Made by a program: the position numbers and the translations under genes. A model generated the notes under the pieces. It did not search any database. It was not told where the DNA came from and worked only from the letters and a program-made list of their open reading frames with translations. Below are positions 26,462 through 33,894 of a stretch of DNA of 37,984 nt, in pieces. Within the stretch, counting starts at the first letter, position 1; every line of letters begins with the position of its first letter. The stretch lies in contig JAIRVR010000062.1 of NCBI GenBank assembly GCA_031253795.1, positions 1 through 37,984 on the forward strand, in the 5' to 3' direction. Source of the stretch: Burkholderiaceae bacterium. GTDB taxonomy: Bacteria > Pseudomonadota > Gammaproteobacteria > Burkholderiales > Burkholderiaceae_C.

Positions 26462-27273
26462 AAGTCGCAGCCATCCAGATGGTGTCGGGCACCGATGTGC
26501 AGACCAACCTCGACCAGGCCCTGGCCCTGCTGCGCCAGGCGCGCGACCAGGGGGCCGAGCTGGCAGCCGTGCCGGAGTACTTCTGCGGCATGGGCATGAG
26601 CGACACCGACAAGCTGGCCTACCGCGAGCGCTTCGGACAGGGTCCCATCCAGGATTTCCTGGCACGCACGGCCCGCGAGCTGCAGCTGTGGCTGGTAGGC
26701 GGCACCCTGCCCCTGCAGGCCGACGACGACCAGCATGTGCTCAACAGCTCGCTGCTGTTTTCGCCGGCCGGCGAATGCGTGGCGCGCTACGACAAGATTC
26801 ACCTGTTCCACTATGACAACGGCCGCGAGCGCTACACGGAGGCGGCCGTGGTCCAGCCCGGCACCGAGCCCGTGGTCTGCGATATCCAGGCACGCGACGG
26901 CCAGTCCTGGCGCCTGGGCCTGAGCGTGTGCTACGACCTGCGCTTTCCCGAGCTCTACCGCAAGCTGTCGCGCCTGGGCGCCGATCTGCTGCTCATGCCC
27001 GCCGCCTTCACCCACACCACGGGCCGCGCCCACTGGGAAGTGCTGCTGCGTGCGCGCGCCATCGAAAACCAGGCCTACCTGCTGGCACCGGCTCAGGGTG
27101 GCGAGCATGAGAACGGCCGCCGCACCTGGGGCCACAGCCTGCTGGCCGACCCCTGGGGCATGCTGCTGGCACAGCAGGCAGAAGGGCCGGGCGTGGTCCT
27201 GGGCGAGGTCTCGCGCGAGCGCCTGGCCCAGGTACGGCGCCAGCTGCCGGCCCTGGAGCACCGCGTCCTGTGA
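26458..27273 (+). CDS. Carbon-nitrogen hydrolase (nitrilase superfamily, Nit/deaminated-glutathione amidase-like)
   Basis: A 271-residue cytosolic hydrolase with the nitrilase-superfamily triad complete: Glu40 (AVPEYF), Lys113 (YDKIHLF) and Cys158 (LSVCYDLRFPELYR). The FHYDNGRERYTEA segment and HTTGRAHWEVLLRARAIENQ fit the Nit1/Nit2 branch, whose best-known bacterial members hydrolyse deaminated glutathione or omega-amides. Substrate choice is by family only. The start overlaps the yhdP stop (ATGA), and its own stop overlaps the GTG of the sensor kinase gene (GTGA, 27270-27273), so the three genes form a tightly coupled unit. Confidence 0.92.
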   Translation: MKVAAIQMVSGTDVQTNLDQALALLRQARDQGAELAAVPEYFCGMGMSDTDKLAYRERFGQGPIQDFLARTARELQLWLVGGTLPLQADDDQHVLNSSLLFSPAGECVARYDKIHLFHYDNGRERYTEAAVVQPGTEPVVCDIQARDGQSWRLGLSVCYDLRFPELYRKLSRLGADLLLMPAAFTHTTGRAHWEVLLRARAIENQAYLLAPAQGGEHENGRRTWGHSLLADPWGMLLAQQAEGPGVVLGEVSRERLAQVRRQLPALEHRVL

Positions 27274-29357
27274 ATCCGCTGAACCTGTCCCCCACGGCCG
27301 CCCTGCCCGCGCGATGGCCCTGGCGCCGCTGGCGCACGGCCTGGCGCCGGTGGTCGCTGTGGAGCCTGCTGGTGGCCCTGGTGGCCAGCATGCTCATCAC
27401 CATGGTCTGGCTGGCCGGGCGCTACGAGGCTTCCCAGGTACAGGACAAGCTAGAGCGCGACACGGCCAATGCCGTGGCCGACATACGCGCCGCACTCAAC
27501 CGCAACCTGCAGGACCTGCAGGCGCTCAATGCCTCCGACAACGATCCCGCCGAATGGAAGGCACGCGCGGCCGAGCTGCTGCAGGTGCGGCGCGAGCTGA
27601 TGCGCGTGGAATCGCGCGATGCCGACCTGCACATACGCGCCCATGCCGAGACGCCTTACCGCAACGTGCAGTGGGAGGACCAGCTGCGCACGCAAAACAC
27701 CCACCCCGAGGCGGTGCTGACCTGCACCCATGCGCGCCGCCTCAACGGTCCAGCCTATTCGCCCAGCTACTTCCAGCTGCTGGCCGAGGGCATGGGCACG
27801 GAAATGATGGAGGTGTGCCTGCCGCTGACCCAAAGCGGCCACATCGTGGGCTTCGTCATCGGCACCTACAGCCTGCAAAGCCTGTTGATCACCCAGGTCA
27901 GCAAGAACCTGCCGCGCACCCAGGAAGTTTCGTTCACCGAGCCCGACGGCACGCGCCTGGCCTTGCTGGGCGCCTCCTGGCGCGGCACGCGCATGTTCAC
28001 GGCCCAGCAGCTGCTGGACCTGCCGGGCAGCACCCTGGTGCTGCGCATGGACAGCTGGCACCGCGCGCCCAGCGTCTTCCCCAATGTGCTCACGGCCCTG
28101 GTGACCCTGATGTCCATCGCCCTGGTCTCGGTGGTGGCGGTGCTGGTGCGCGACAACCGCCGCCGGCTGCGCGCCGAGCGCGACCTGGGTGACGCCCTGG
28201 CCTTTCGCAAGGCCATGGAGGACTCCCTGGTCACGGGCCTGCGCGCCCGCGATCTGCAAGGCCACATCAGTTATGTGAACCCGGCCTTTTGCACCATGGT
28301 GGGCTTCACGGCCGAGGAATTGCTGGGCCAGAGCATCGCGCCCTACTGGCCGCCGGAGCGCGCCGATGTCTATACGCGGCGGCGTGACAGCCGGCTCTCC
28401 GGCCATGCACCGCCACCGCGCGAAGGCCATGAAAGCATCTTCATGCGCAAGGACGGCACGCGCTTTCCGGTGCTGATCTTCGAAGCCCCGCTGATCAATG
28501 CCCAGGGACAGCACACGGGCTGGATGAGTGCCTTCATCGACATCAGCGAGCAAAAGCGCATGGAGGAAATCTCGCGCGCCTCGCAGGAGCGCCTGCAGGC
28601 CACGGCGCGCCTGGCCACCGTGGGCGAAATGGCCTCCCTGCTCAGCCATGAGCTGACCCAGCCCCTGGCCGCCATTTCCAGCTATGCCACGGGCTCGCTG
28701 AACATGCTGGCCGATGGCGACACCCCGCCCGCCGCGGGCAGCGAGGCCCGGCTGCACCAGCAACTGCAGGACCTGCGCATGGCCATGGAACGCATCAGCT
28801 TCCAGGCCGACCGCGCGGGCCGCGTCATCAAGAGCGTGCGTGACTTCGTGCGCCGGCGCGACCAGTCGCGCGAAGTCGTGCAGGCATCCGAGCTCATCGA
28901 CGCCGTCCTTCCCCTGGTCAGCCTGCAGGCGCGCAAGCTGGGCGTGCGCGTGGCGACCGAGATCGAGCCCGGCCTGCCGCCCGTTCTCTGTGACCCGACC
29001 ATGATCGAGCAGGTGCTGCTCAACCTGGCGCGCAACGGCATGCAGGCCATGGATTCGCCCGAGATCGTCGAGCGCGAGCTTCTGCTGCGCGTGCGCCGTG
29101 CCGCCGCCAGCACGCGCCGCAGCTGGGTGGAGTTCGCTGTGGTCGATGGCGGCAGCGGTATTCCCCAGCATGTGGCCGAGCAGCTGTTCACGCCCTTTTT
29201 CACCACGCGGGACGAGGGCATGGGCCTGGGCCTGAGCCTGTGCCGCACCGTGGTCGAGCAGCATGGCGGTCATCTGCAGCACAGCCCCCACAATCCCAGG
29301 GGAACCGTGTTCGCCTTTACCCTGCCGGCCCATGCTCCGGCACAGATGGGACAATAG
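27270..29357 (+). CDS. PAS-domain sensor histidine kinase, DctS-like
   Basis: A 695-residue membrane kinase starting at GTG 27270, which overlaps the previous stop. Layout: basic N-terminus, first membrane helix (SLWSLLVALVASMLITMVWL, about residues 29-48), a periplasmic sensor region of about 220 residues, a second helix near 275-290 (LTALVTLMSIALVSVVAVLV), a PAS domain (about 320-430), a HisKA domain with the phosphorylated His460 in LLSHELTQPLAAISSY, and an ATPase domain with NLARNGMQAM, VDGGSGIP and GMGLGLSLCRTVVEQHGG. The layout and the FixJ-type partner downstream resemble C4-dicarboxylate sensors DctS/DctR of Rhodobacter. The ligand is an inference only; no dicarboxylate transporter gene is in the window. 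Confidence 0.88.
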   Translation: MNPLNLSPTAALPARWPWRRWRTAWRRWSLWSLLVALVASMLITMVWLAGRYEASQVQDKLERDTANAVADIRAALNRNLQDLQALNASDNDPAEWKARAAELLQVRRELMRVESRDADLHIRAHAETPYRNVQWEDQLRTQNTHPEAVLTCTHARRLNGPAYSPSYFQLLAEGMGTEMMEVCLPLTQSGHIVGFVIGTYSLQSLLITQVSKNLPRTQEVSFTEPDGTRLALLGASWRGTRMFTAQQLLDLPGSTLVLRMDSWHRAPSVFPNVLTALVTLMSIALVSVVAVLVRDNRRRLRAERDLGDALAFRKAMEDSLVTGLRARDLQGHISYVNPAFCTMVGFTAEELLGQSIAPYWPPERADVYTRRRDSRLSGHAPPPREGHESIFMRKDGTRFPVLIFEAPLINAQGQHTGWMSAFIDISEQKRMEEISRASQERLQATARLATVGEMASLLSHELTQPLAAISSYATGSLNMLADGDTPPAAGSEARLHQQLQDLRMAMERISFQADRAGRVIKSVRDFVRRRDQSREVVQASELIDAVLPLVSLQARKLGVRVATEIEPGLPPVLCDPTMIEQVLLNLARNGMQAMDSPEIVERELLLRVRRAAASTRRSWVEFAVVDGGSGIPQHVAEQLFTPFFTTRDEGMGLGLSLCRTVVEQHGGHLQHSPHNPRGTVFAFTLPAHAPAQMGQ

Positions 29358-29361
29358 GCCC

Positions 29362-29991
29362 ATGGAACCCGTACCCGACGCCACCGTCTACATCGTCGAC
29401 GACGATGCCGATGTCCGCGACGCGCTGGCCTGGCTGCTGCGCTCGCGCCGCCTGCTCAGCGAGTGCTATGACAGCGCCGAAGCCTTCGACGCCATGCTGC
29501 AGTCGCACCCGCCCGCGCGCAATCCCTGCTGCCTGCTGCTGGACATGCGCATGGGTGGAATGAGCGGCTTGGCCCTGTTCAACCTCATGCTCGAACGCGG
29601 CCAGACCGCAGGCATGCCCGTGATCTTCCTGACCGGCCATGCCGACGTGCCCACGGCCGTGGACACGGTCAAGCGCGGAGCCTTCGACTTCTGCGAAAAG
29701 CCTTTCTCGGACAACGCACTGGTGGACCGCATCGAACAGGCGCTGGCACTGTCGGCCCAGCACCAGGGCGAGATGCGCGCCCGCGAAGCCGTGCGCGCAC
29801 GGCTGGACGAGCTCACCGATCGCGAACGCGATGTCATGCGCCTTGTGGTCGAGGGCATTCCCAACAAGCTCATCGCCGACCAGCTGGACATCAGCGTGCG
29901 CACGGTGGAAGTCCACCGCGCGCGCGTCTTCGACAAGATGCAGGTCAAGTCGGCCGTCGAGCTGGCCAACCTGCTGCGCGCGCCCGGCTGA
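29362..29991 (+). CDS. FixJ/DctR-type response regulator
   Basis: A 209-residue two-domain regulator starting four bases after the kinase stop. The receiver domain has the acidic pocket VDDDAD (residues 12-17), the phosphorylation site Asp61 (LLLDMRMGGMSG), the conserved Thr in FLTGHAD and Lys in FCEKPF. The C-terminal LuxR/FixJ helix-turn-helix is LTDRERDVMRLVVEGIPNKLIA, then ISVRTVEVHRARVFDKM. It is the obvious partner of the kinase at 27270-29357. It is convergent with the deaminase gene, with ten bases between their ends. Its regulon is not visible here. Confidence 0.93.
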   Translation: MEPVPDATVYIVDDDADVRDALAWLLRSRRLLSECYDSAEAFDAMLQSHPPARNPCCLLLDMRMGGMSGLALFNLMLERGQTAGMPVIFLTGHADVPTAVDTVKRGAFDFCEKPFSDNALVDRIEQALALSAQHQGEMRAREAVRARLDELTDRERDVMRLVVEGIPNKLIADQLDISVRTVEVHRARVFDKMQVKSAVELANLLRAPG

Positions 29992-30001
29992 GGCCAGGGT
30001 C

Positions 30002-31282
30002 TCAGAAATAGGTGGGGATGACCTCGACCACGTCGTAGCCGTCATCCACCACGGCAATCTGGCGCCACTTGTCGAAGGTCAGGCAGGGGTGGGAAATGTC
30101 GAAGGCCAGCATATCGCCTATGCGCAGGTCCTCGTCGCCAGCGATCTTCACGAAGGCATGCTGATCCATCATGGCCGTCACCTCCCAGTGAACCGGGGCG
30201 GCCACGGGCCTGGCGTCGCCGGGGCGGTAGCGCAGCACCGGCCTGGGTGGCACGGCCTCGAAGGCCGTGTCGCGCTTGCCCATGGCCACGATGGCGCGTC
30301 CGGGTTCGGGCAGGGACTGCACATAGGCCCAGACCTGCAGCGCAGGCAGCAGGCTGGCCTGCATGCGCTGCGCCACGGGATTCGTGCGGTCGATGCGGGC
30401 CTGAGCGGCCTGGTAAATGCCCGCGTCATGGGTCAGATAACAGCCGGGCCGCAGCACCAGATCCAGCGGGCCGCCGATGTCGGCACGCCCGAATTCCTCG
30501 GCCACCACGTCGTACCAGGCCGATCCGGCACCCGTGAGCACGGCCGGGCTGCGCCGCAGCCGGCCTTCGCGGGCCAGCCGCTGCAGCCAGTGCACGGCAC
30601 GTCCCAGCAGGGTACGTATCTCGTCCTCCTGCTTGAGGACTCCCTCGTAGACCTCGATGCCAGCCAGTTGCACCGCGCTGCCGGTCCGTGCCAACGCGTC
30701 CAGCAGGGGCTGCATTTGCGCGTCCTCGCGCACGCCCGTGCGCCCGCCGGGTGGTCCCAGCTCGATCAGCACCTGCACGGGCCGCCCCGCCGCTCCGAAG
30801 TGGTCCGCAAGCCGCGCCACCTGGTCGGCAGCGTCGACCAGGCAGAAGAATTCGAAGCCCGGATCCTCCAGCAGATCCGCCACCATGGCCATGTTGGCGC
30901 GCCCCACCAGCTGGTTGGCCATGAGCACACGGCGCACCCCATGGGCATGGGCCACGCGCGTCTGCTGGGCCGTGGCCAGCGTAATGCCCCAGGCGCCCGC
31001 ATCGAGCTGGCGGCGGAACAGGCGCGGCGCCATGGTGGTCTTGCCATGGGGTGCCAACTGGGCACCGTAGGCGCGCACGAAATCCTGCATCCAGGCCAGG
31101 TTGTGCGCCAGGCGCGATTGCGAAAGCACGGCGGCAGGCAGGGCCAGGTCCTCACGCAGCAGGTTCCAGCCCAGCGACGCAATGTCCTGTGGCGCACAGG
31201 GCGCCTGCAGCAGTCCCAATCCCTTGTCCAGCGGACTGACCGTCTCCGTCGCCGCCGCCGCCGCTTCGCCTGCCTGCACCAT
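30002..31282 (-). CDS. PLP-dependent D-amino-acid deaminase/D-serine dehydratase-like enzyme
   Basis: From ATG 31282 the protein has 426 residues. It has the alanine-racemase-type barrel with a C-terminal D-serine-dehydratase-like domain. The pyridoxal phosphate Schiff-base lysine is most likely Lys81 in LAPHGKTTMAP. Further family features are RPGCYLTHDAGIYQ and the C-terminal metal-binding region HPCLTFDKW, where His and Cys would hold a metal ion as in vertebrate-type D-serine dehydratase. Such enzymes deaminate D-Ser, D-Thr or related hydroxy amino acids. A longer frame to 31363 exists, but it runs into the terminator at 31327-31354. The exact substrate is uncertain. Confidence 0.85.
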   Translation of the reverse strand: MVQAGEAAAAATETVSPLDKGLGLLQAPCAPQDIASLGWNLLREDLALPAAVLSQSRLAHNLAWMQDFVRAYGAQLAPHGKTTMAPRLFRRQLDAGAWGITLATAQQTRVAHAHGVRRVLMANQLVGRANMAMVADLLEDPGFEFFCLVDAADQVARLADHFGAAGRPVQVLIELGPPGGRTGVREDAQMQPLLDALARTGSAVQLAGIEVYEGVLKQEDEIRTLLGRAVHWLQRLAREGRLRRSPAVLTGAGSAWYDVVAEEFGRADIGGPLDLVLRPGCYLTHDAGIYQAAQARIDRTNPVAQRMQASLLPALQVWAYVQSLPEPGRAIVAMGKRDTAFEAVPPRPVLRYRPGDARPVAAPVHWEVTAMMDQHAFVKIAGDEDLRIGDMLAFDISHPCLTFDKWRQIAVVDDGYDVVEVIPTYF

Positions 31283-31326
31283 ACATGCCCCCGTGGTTGA
31301 AGCTGCCAGCATAGGGCAATCCACGC

Positions 31327-31354
31327 AAAAACGCCCCGCGGGGCGGGGCGTTTT
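31327..31354 (-). terminator. Intrinsic terminator of the OmpA-family gene
   Basis: AAAAACGCCCCG (31327-31338) pairs with CGGGGCGTTTT (31344-31354). On the minus strand the hairpin ends with a run of five T and starts 18 bases after the OmpA-family stop. It separates that gene from the deaminase gene on the same strand. Confidence 0.9.
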
Positions 31355-31372
31355 GCGGACCAACCCGGTCGG

Positions 31373-32092
31373 TCAGCGGGGCTGCTGGTACTGAGGTTGC
31401 TGGTACTGAGGTTGCTGGTACTGAGGCTGCTGGTACTGGGGTTGCTGCTGCTGCACCTCGCCCACGAAGATTTCCACGCGGCGGTTCAGCGCGCGGCCGC
31501 TGGCCGAGTCGTTGGAGGCCACCGGCTGGTGGGACCCACGGCCTTCGGTGGCAATGCGTGCACCCGAGACACCGCGCATGGTCAGGTAATTGCGCGTGCT
31601 GTTGGCGCGGTCCAGGGACAGCGGGTTGTTGATGGCGTCCGATCCCGTGCTGTCGGTGTGGCCGATGATGCGCACCTCGGCATTCGGGTTGTTGCGCAGG
31701 CCTTCGGCGAAGCGGTCCAGGATGGGCGCGAAGTTGCCCTTGATGTCGGAACGGTTGGTGTCGAAGGAAATGTCGCTGGGAATGTCGAGCTTGAGCTGGT
31801 TGTCTGGCGTCTGGGTCACGCCCACGCCCGTGCCCTGGGTGGCCTGCTCCATCTCGCGCTTTTGCTTTTCCATGTTCTGCGACCAGATGTAGGTGCCCAG
31901 GGCGCCCACGCCGGCACCGATCACGGCGCCCGTGCCGGCCCTGCCCCCGGTGACCGCCCCCAGAACGGCGCCTGCCGCTGCGCCCACGCCGGCGCCCGTG
32001 GCCGTGCGGCGCTGGGTGTCGGTCATGTTCGCGCAGCCCGAGATGAACAGTGCGGCCGCGGTGGCGGCGGCCAGGACGATGTGCTTGCGCAT
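31373..32092 (-). CDS. OmpA-family lipoprotein with glycine zipper and C-terminal QYQQP repeats
   Basis: A 239-residue outer-membrane lipoprotein. The signal peptide ends in a lipobox (LFISGC, Cys20). Residues about 33-68 form a glycine-zipper segment (GAGVGAAAGAVLGAVTGG), as in the YiaD/Pal-like branch. The OmpA peptidoglycan-binding domain (about 105-222) has ISFDTNRSDIKG, IIGHTDSTGSD and the Asp and Arg contacts in SLDRANSTRNYL and GRALNRRVEI. The last 20 or so residues are a five-residue repeat of Gln, Pro and Tyr, encoded by a 15-bp tandem repeat. The start has AAGGAG upstream on this strand. It links the outer membrane to peptidoglycan. Confidence 0.93.
   Translation of the reverse strand: MRKHIVLAAATAAALFISGCANMTDTQRRTATGAGVGAAAGAVLGAVTGGRAGTGAVIGAGVGALGTYIWSQNMEKQKREMEQATQGTGVGVTQTPDNQLKLDIPSDISFDTNRSDIKGNFAPILDRFAEGLRNNPNAEVRIIGHTDSTGSDAINNPLSLDRANSTRNYLTMRGVSGARIATEGRGSHQPVASNDSASGRALNRRVEIFVGEVQQQQPQYQQPQYQQPQYQQPQYQQPR
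31382..31441 (-). repeat. Four-copy 15-bp tandem repeat inside the OmpA-family gene
   Basis: Consecutive units at 31382-31396, 31397-31411, 31412-31426 and 31427-31441 are near-identical (core TGCTGGTACTGAGG on the plus strand). They differ at the first base, plus one G for A change in the last unit. Each encodes five residues (Gln-Tyr-Gln-Gln-Pro register), so gain or loss of units keeps the frame and would vary the length of the protein tail. Confidence 0.95.
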
Positions 32093-32234
32093 AGGAAACT
32101 CCTTGTGAATCTGGGGGAATGCCCCGGCGGGGCCACTGGCCCGCGACGGGTCCCATTGTGGAAACCATGGCCTGTTCAGGCTATCAGCCCGGACAGGGCT
32201 TACCCGTAGGACTGCGCCCGCTCACAAAGGTTCT

Positions 32235-32405
32235 TCAGTGCTGTGCACCATCCTTGTCCCGAGGCGCATCCGCTTCGCGGGGTGGACAATGGCCGGGCGT
32301 GTCCGTGGGCAACTCGCCCTTGCGGCGCCCCGAGAACATGGTCCACCACACAATAGCGACCAGAATCACCAAGGCCAGCAGTGCTTCGAGCAAAATCAAT
32401 CCCAT
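32235..32405 (-). CDS. Small single-helix membrane protein (56 residues)
   Basis: The start at ATG 32405 is supported by AGGAGG eight bases upstream on this strand (32413-32419 region); a longer frame to 32477 has no such site. The protein starts with a hydrophobic helix (GLILLEALLALVILVAIVWW), followed by FSGRRKGELPTD and a short charged, Pro-rich cytoplasmic-type tail. The function is unknown. Its start codon overlaps the mltA start on the other strand (both use CATG at 32403-32406). Confidence 0.65.
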   Translation of the reverse strand: MGLILLEALLALVILVAIVWWTMFSGRRKGELPTDTPGHCPPREADAPRDKDGAQH

Positions 32406-33594
32406 GAATTTCCACCTCCTGCGCCATGCCGCGATGGCGCTGATTGTAGGGACGCTGGTCGCCTGCACGACCACCACCCGGCCGGTCTATGATCCCTCCC
32501 CCGTGCCCGACCTGCAGCCCCATGGCGGCACGGCTCCGCCCAGCACGCCCAAGCCGCCCCTGGCCACCAATATGCCGACCAAGAGCCGCTGGATTCCCGC
32601 CGAGTGGAACGATCTGCCGGGTCTGCAGGGCGATGCGCTGCACGAGGCCTGGAATGCCTGGCTCAAGAACTGCGAGCGGCCCAGCACGGTTTTCGCAGGA
32701 CTGTGCCGCGACGTGCGCCAGCTCAGCATCGCCAGCGCCGACGAACAGCGCGCCTGGCTGATGGCCACCCTGCAGCCCTACCGCATCGAAGCCCTGGGCG
32801 GAGGCCCCGACGGCATGCTCACGGCCTACTACGAGCCGCTGTTCGATGCACGCCGCCTGCCCGGCGACGGTTTCAACGTACCGCTGTACAAGCTGCCGGC
32901 AGGCGCCGGCTTCGGCAGCCGCAAGCCCTGGTTCTCGCGCCAGCAGATCGAAACCCAGCCCGAAGCCCAGGCCGCGCTCGCGGGCCGCGCCATCGCCTGG
33001 ATGCGCGACCCCGTCGACGCCCTGGTGCTGCACATCCAGGGCTCGGGCCGCCTCAACATCACCGAGCCCAACGGCACGCAGCGCATGATCCGCGTGGCCT
33101 TTGCCGGCACCAACGACCATCCCTACAAAAGCGTAGGCCGCTGGCTGCTGGACCAGGGGCTGATCCGCGATGCCACCTGGCCCGGCATCAGTGCCTGGGT
33201 CTCGGCCAATCCGGGCCGCGTCAACGAAATGCTGTGGAGCAATCCGCGCTATGTCTTCTTCCGCGAAGAGACGCTGGAAGGCCTGGACCTGCAATTCGGC
33301 CCCAAGGGCGCCCAGGGCGTGGCCCTGACGCCCGGCCGCTCCATCGCCGTGGACCGGCAAAGCATTCCCTATGGCACGCCGGTCTGGCTGTCCACGCCCG
33401 GCCCCACCGTGGCCCTGAACCGCCTGGTCTTTGCCCAGGACACGGGCAGCGCCATCGTCGGCGCCGTGCGAGCCGACTACTTCATGGGCTGGGGCCCCGA
33501 AGCCGGCGACCTGGCCGGCCGCGTCAAGCAAAACCTGCGCCTGTGGGCCTTCTGGCCGCGCAGCCTGGCCAGTCAGGCACCGAATATACGGTAA
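32404..33594 (+). CDS. mltA: Membrane-bound lytic murein transglycosylase A
   Basis: A 396-residue lipoprotein. The signal peptide runs from ATG 32404 to a lipobox LVAC (about residues 18-21). The MltA domain follows (LTAYYEPLF, LHIQGSGRLN and VAFAGTNDHPYKSVGRWL are diagnostic), and the C-terminal 3D domain carries the catalytic Asp in FAQDTGSAIVGAVRADYFMG. It cleaves glycan strands in the outer-membrane-facing periplasm and forms 1,6-anhydromuropeptides. The frame upstream to 32119 is not supported. There is no clear ribosome site before 32404. Its TAA at 33592-33594 abuts an intergenic repeat. Confidence 0.94.
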   Translation: MNFHLLRHAAMALIVGTLVACTTTTRPVYDPSPVPDLQPHGGTAPPSTPKPPLATNMPTKSRWIPAEWNDLPGLQGDALHEAWNAWLKNCERPSTVFAGLCRDVRQLSIASADEQRAWLMATLQPYRIEALGGGPDGMLTAYYEPLFDARRLPGDGFNVPLYKLPAGAGFGSRKPWFSRQQIETQPEAQAALAGRAIAWMRDPVDALVLHIQGSGRLNITEPNGTQRMIRVAFAGTNDHPYKSVGRWLLDQGLIRDATWPGISAWVSANPGRVNEMLWSNPRYVFFREETLEGLDLQFGPKGAQGVALTPGRSIAVDRQSIPYGTPVWLSTPGPTVALNRLVFAQDTGSAIVGAVRADYFMGWGPEAGDLAGRVKQNLRLWAFWPRSLASQAPNIR

Positions 33595-33894
33595 CCCCCT
33601 GCGCGGCTGACGCCGCTTCCCCCTGGAGGGGGACGGCGCCCCTGGCTTTTAGGCTGCGCCAGAGCAAGTGATGGCGTACAGCGCTTGACGCTGGCGTGGC
33701 CTCCCACGGAACATCAAGCAAAGGCCTGCGCCGGGAATGGCTTTGAGAAGCACCCAGCAAGTCCTTGGCGTGGCGTATAAAACCGGCGCGCCCAAAAACG
33801 AGGGACACCGAGGAAGGGCCTGGGCCGGCCGCGCCGCCCCGCACCGAGGGTGTCGTCCCCCCCGCGAAGCGAGAGGGGGAAGGCGCGCAGCGCC
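33595..33894. repeat. Inverted pair of GC-rich intergenic repeats between convergent genes
   Basis: The left unit (about 33595-33645) begins CCCCCTGCGCGG and contains GCTTCCCCCTGGAGGGGGAC. The right unit (about 33835-33902), read on the minus strand, begins CCCCCTGAGGCGCTGCGCGC and contains CTTCCCCCTCTCGCTTCGCG and GGGGGGACGAC. They are imperfect inverted copies of one pattern. Each begins at the 3' end of a gene: the left one at the mltA stop, and the right one overlapping the stop of the MFS gene (33895-33897). Similar repeats are typical of Comamonadaceae intergenic regions, known here from memory only. The middle part (about 33650-33830) has no recognised gene. Confidence 0.65.

Noticed and set aside
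27450-29384. Minus-strand open frame of 644 codons
   Set aside because: Antisense to the histidine kinase gene; no recognisable domain.
31382-31441. CRISPR-like short repeats
   Set aside because: The units are directly adjacent with no spacers, inside a coding frame; it is a tandem coding repeat.
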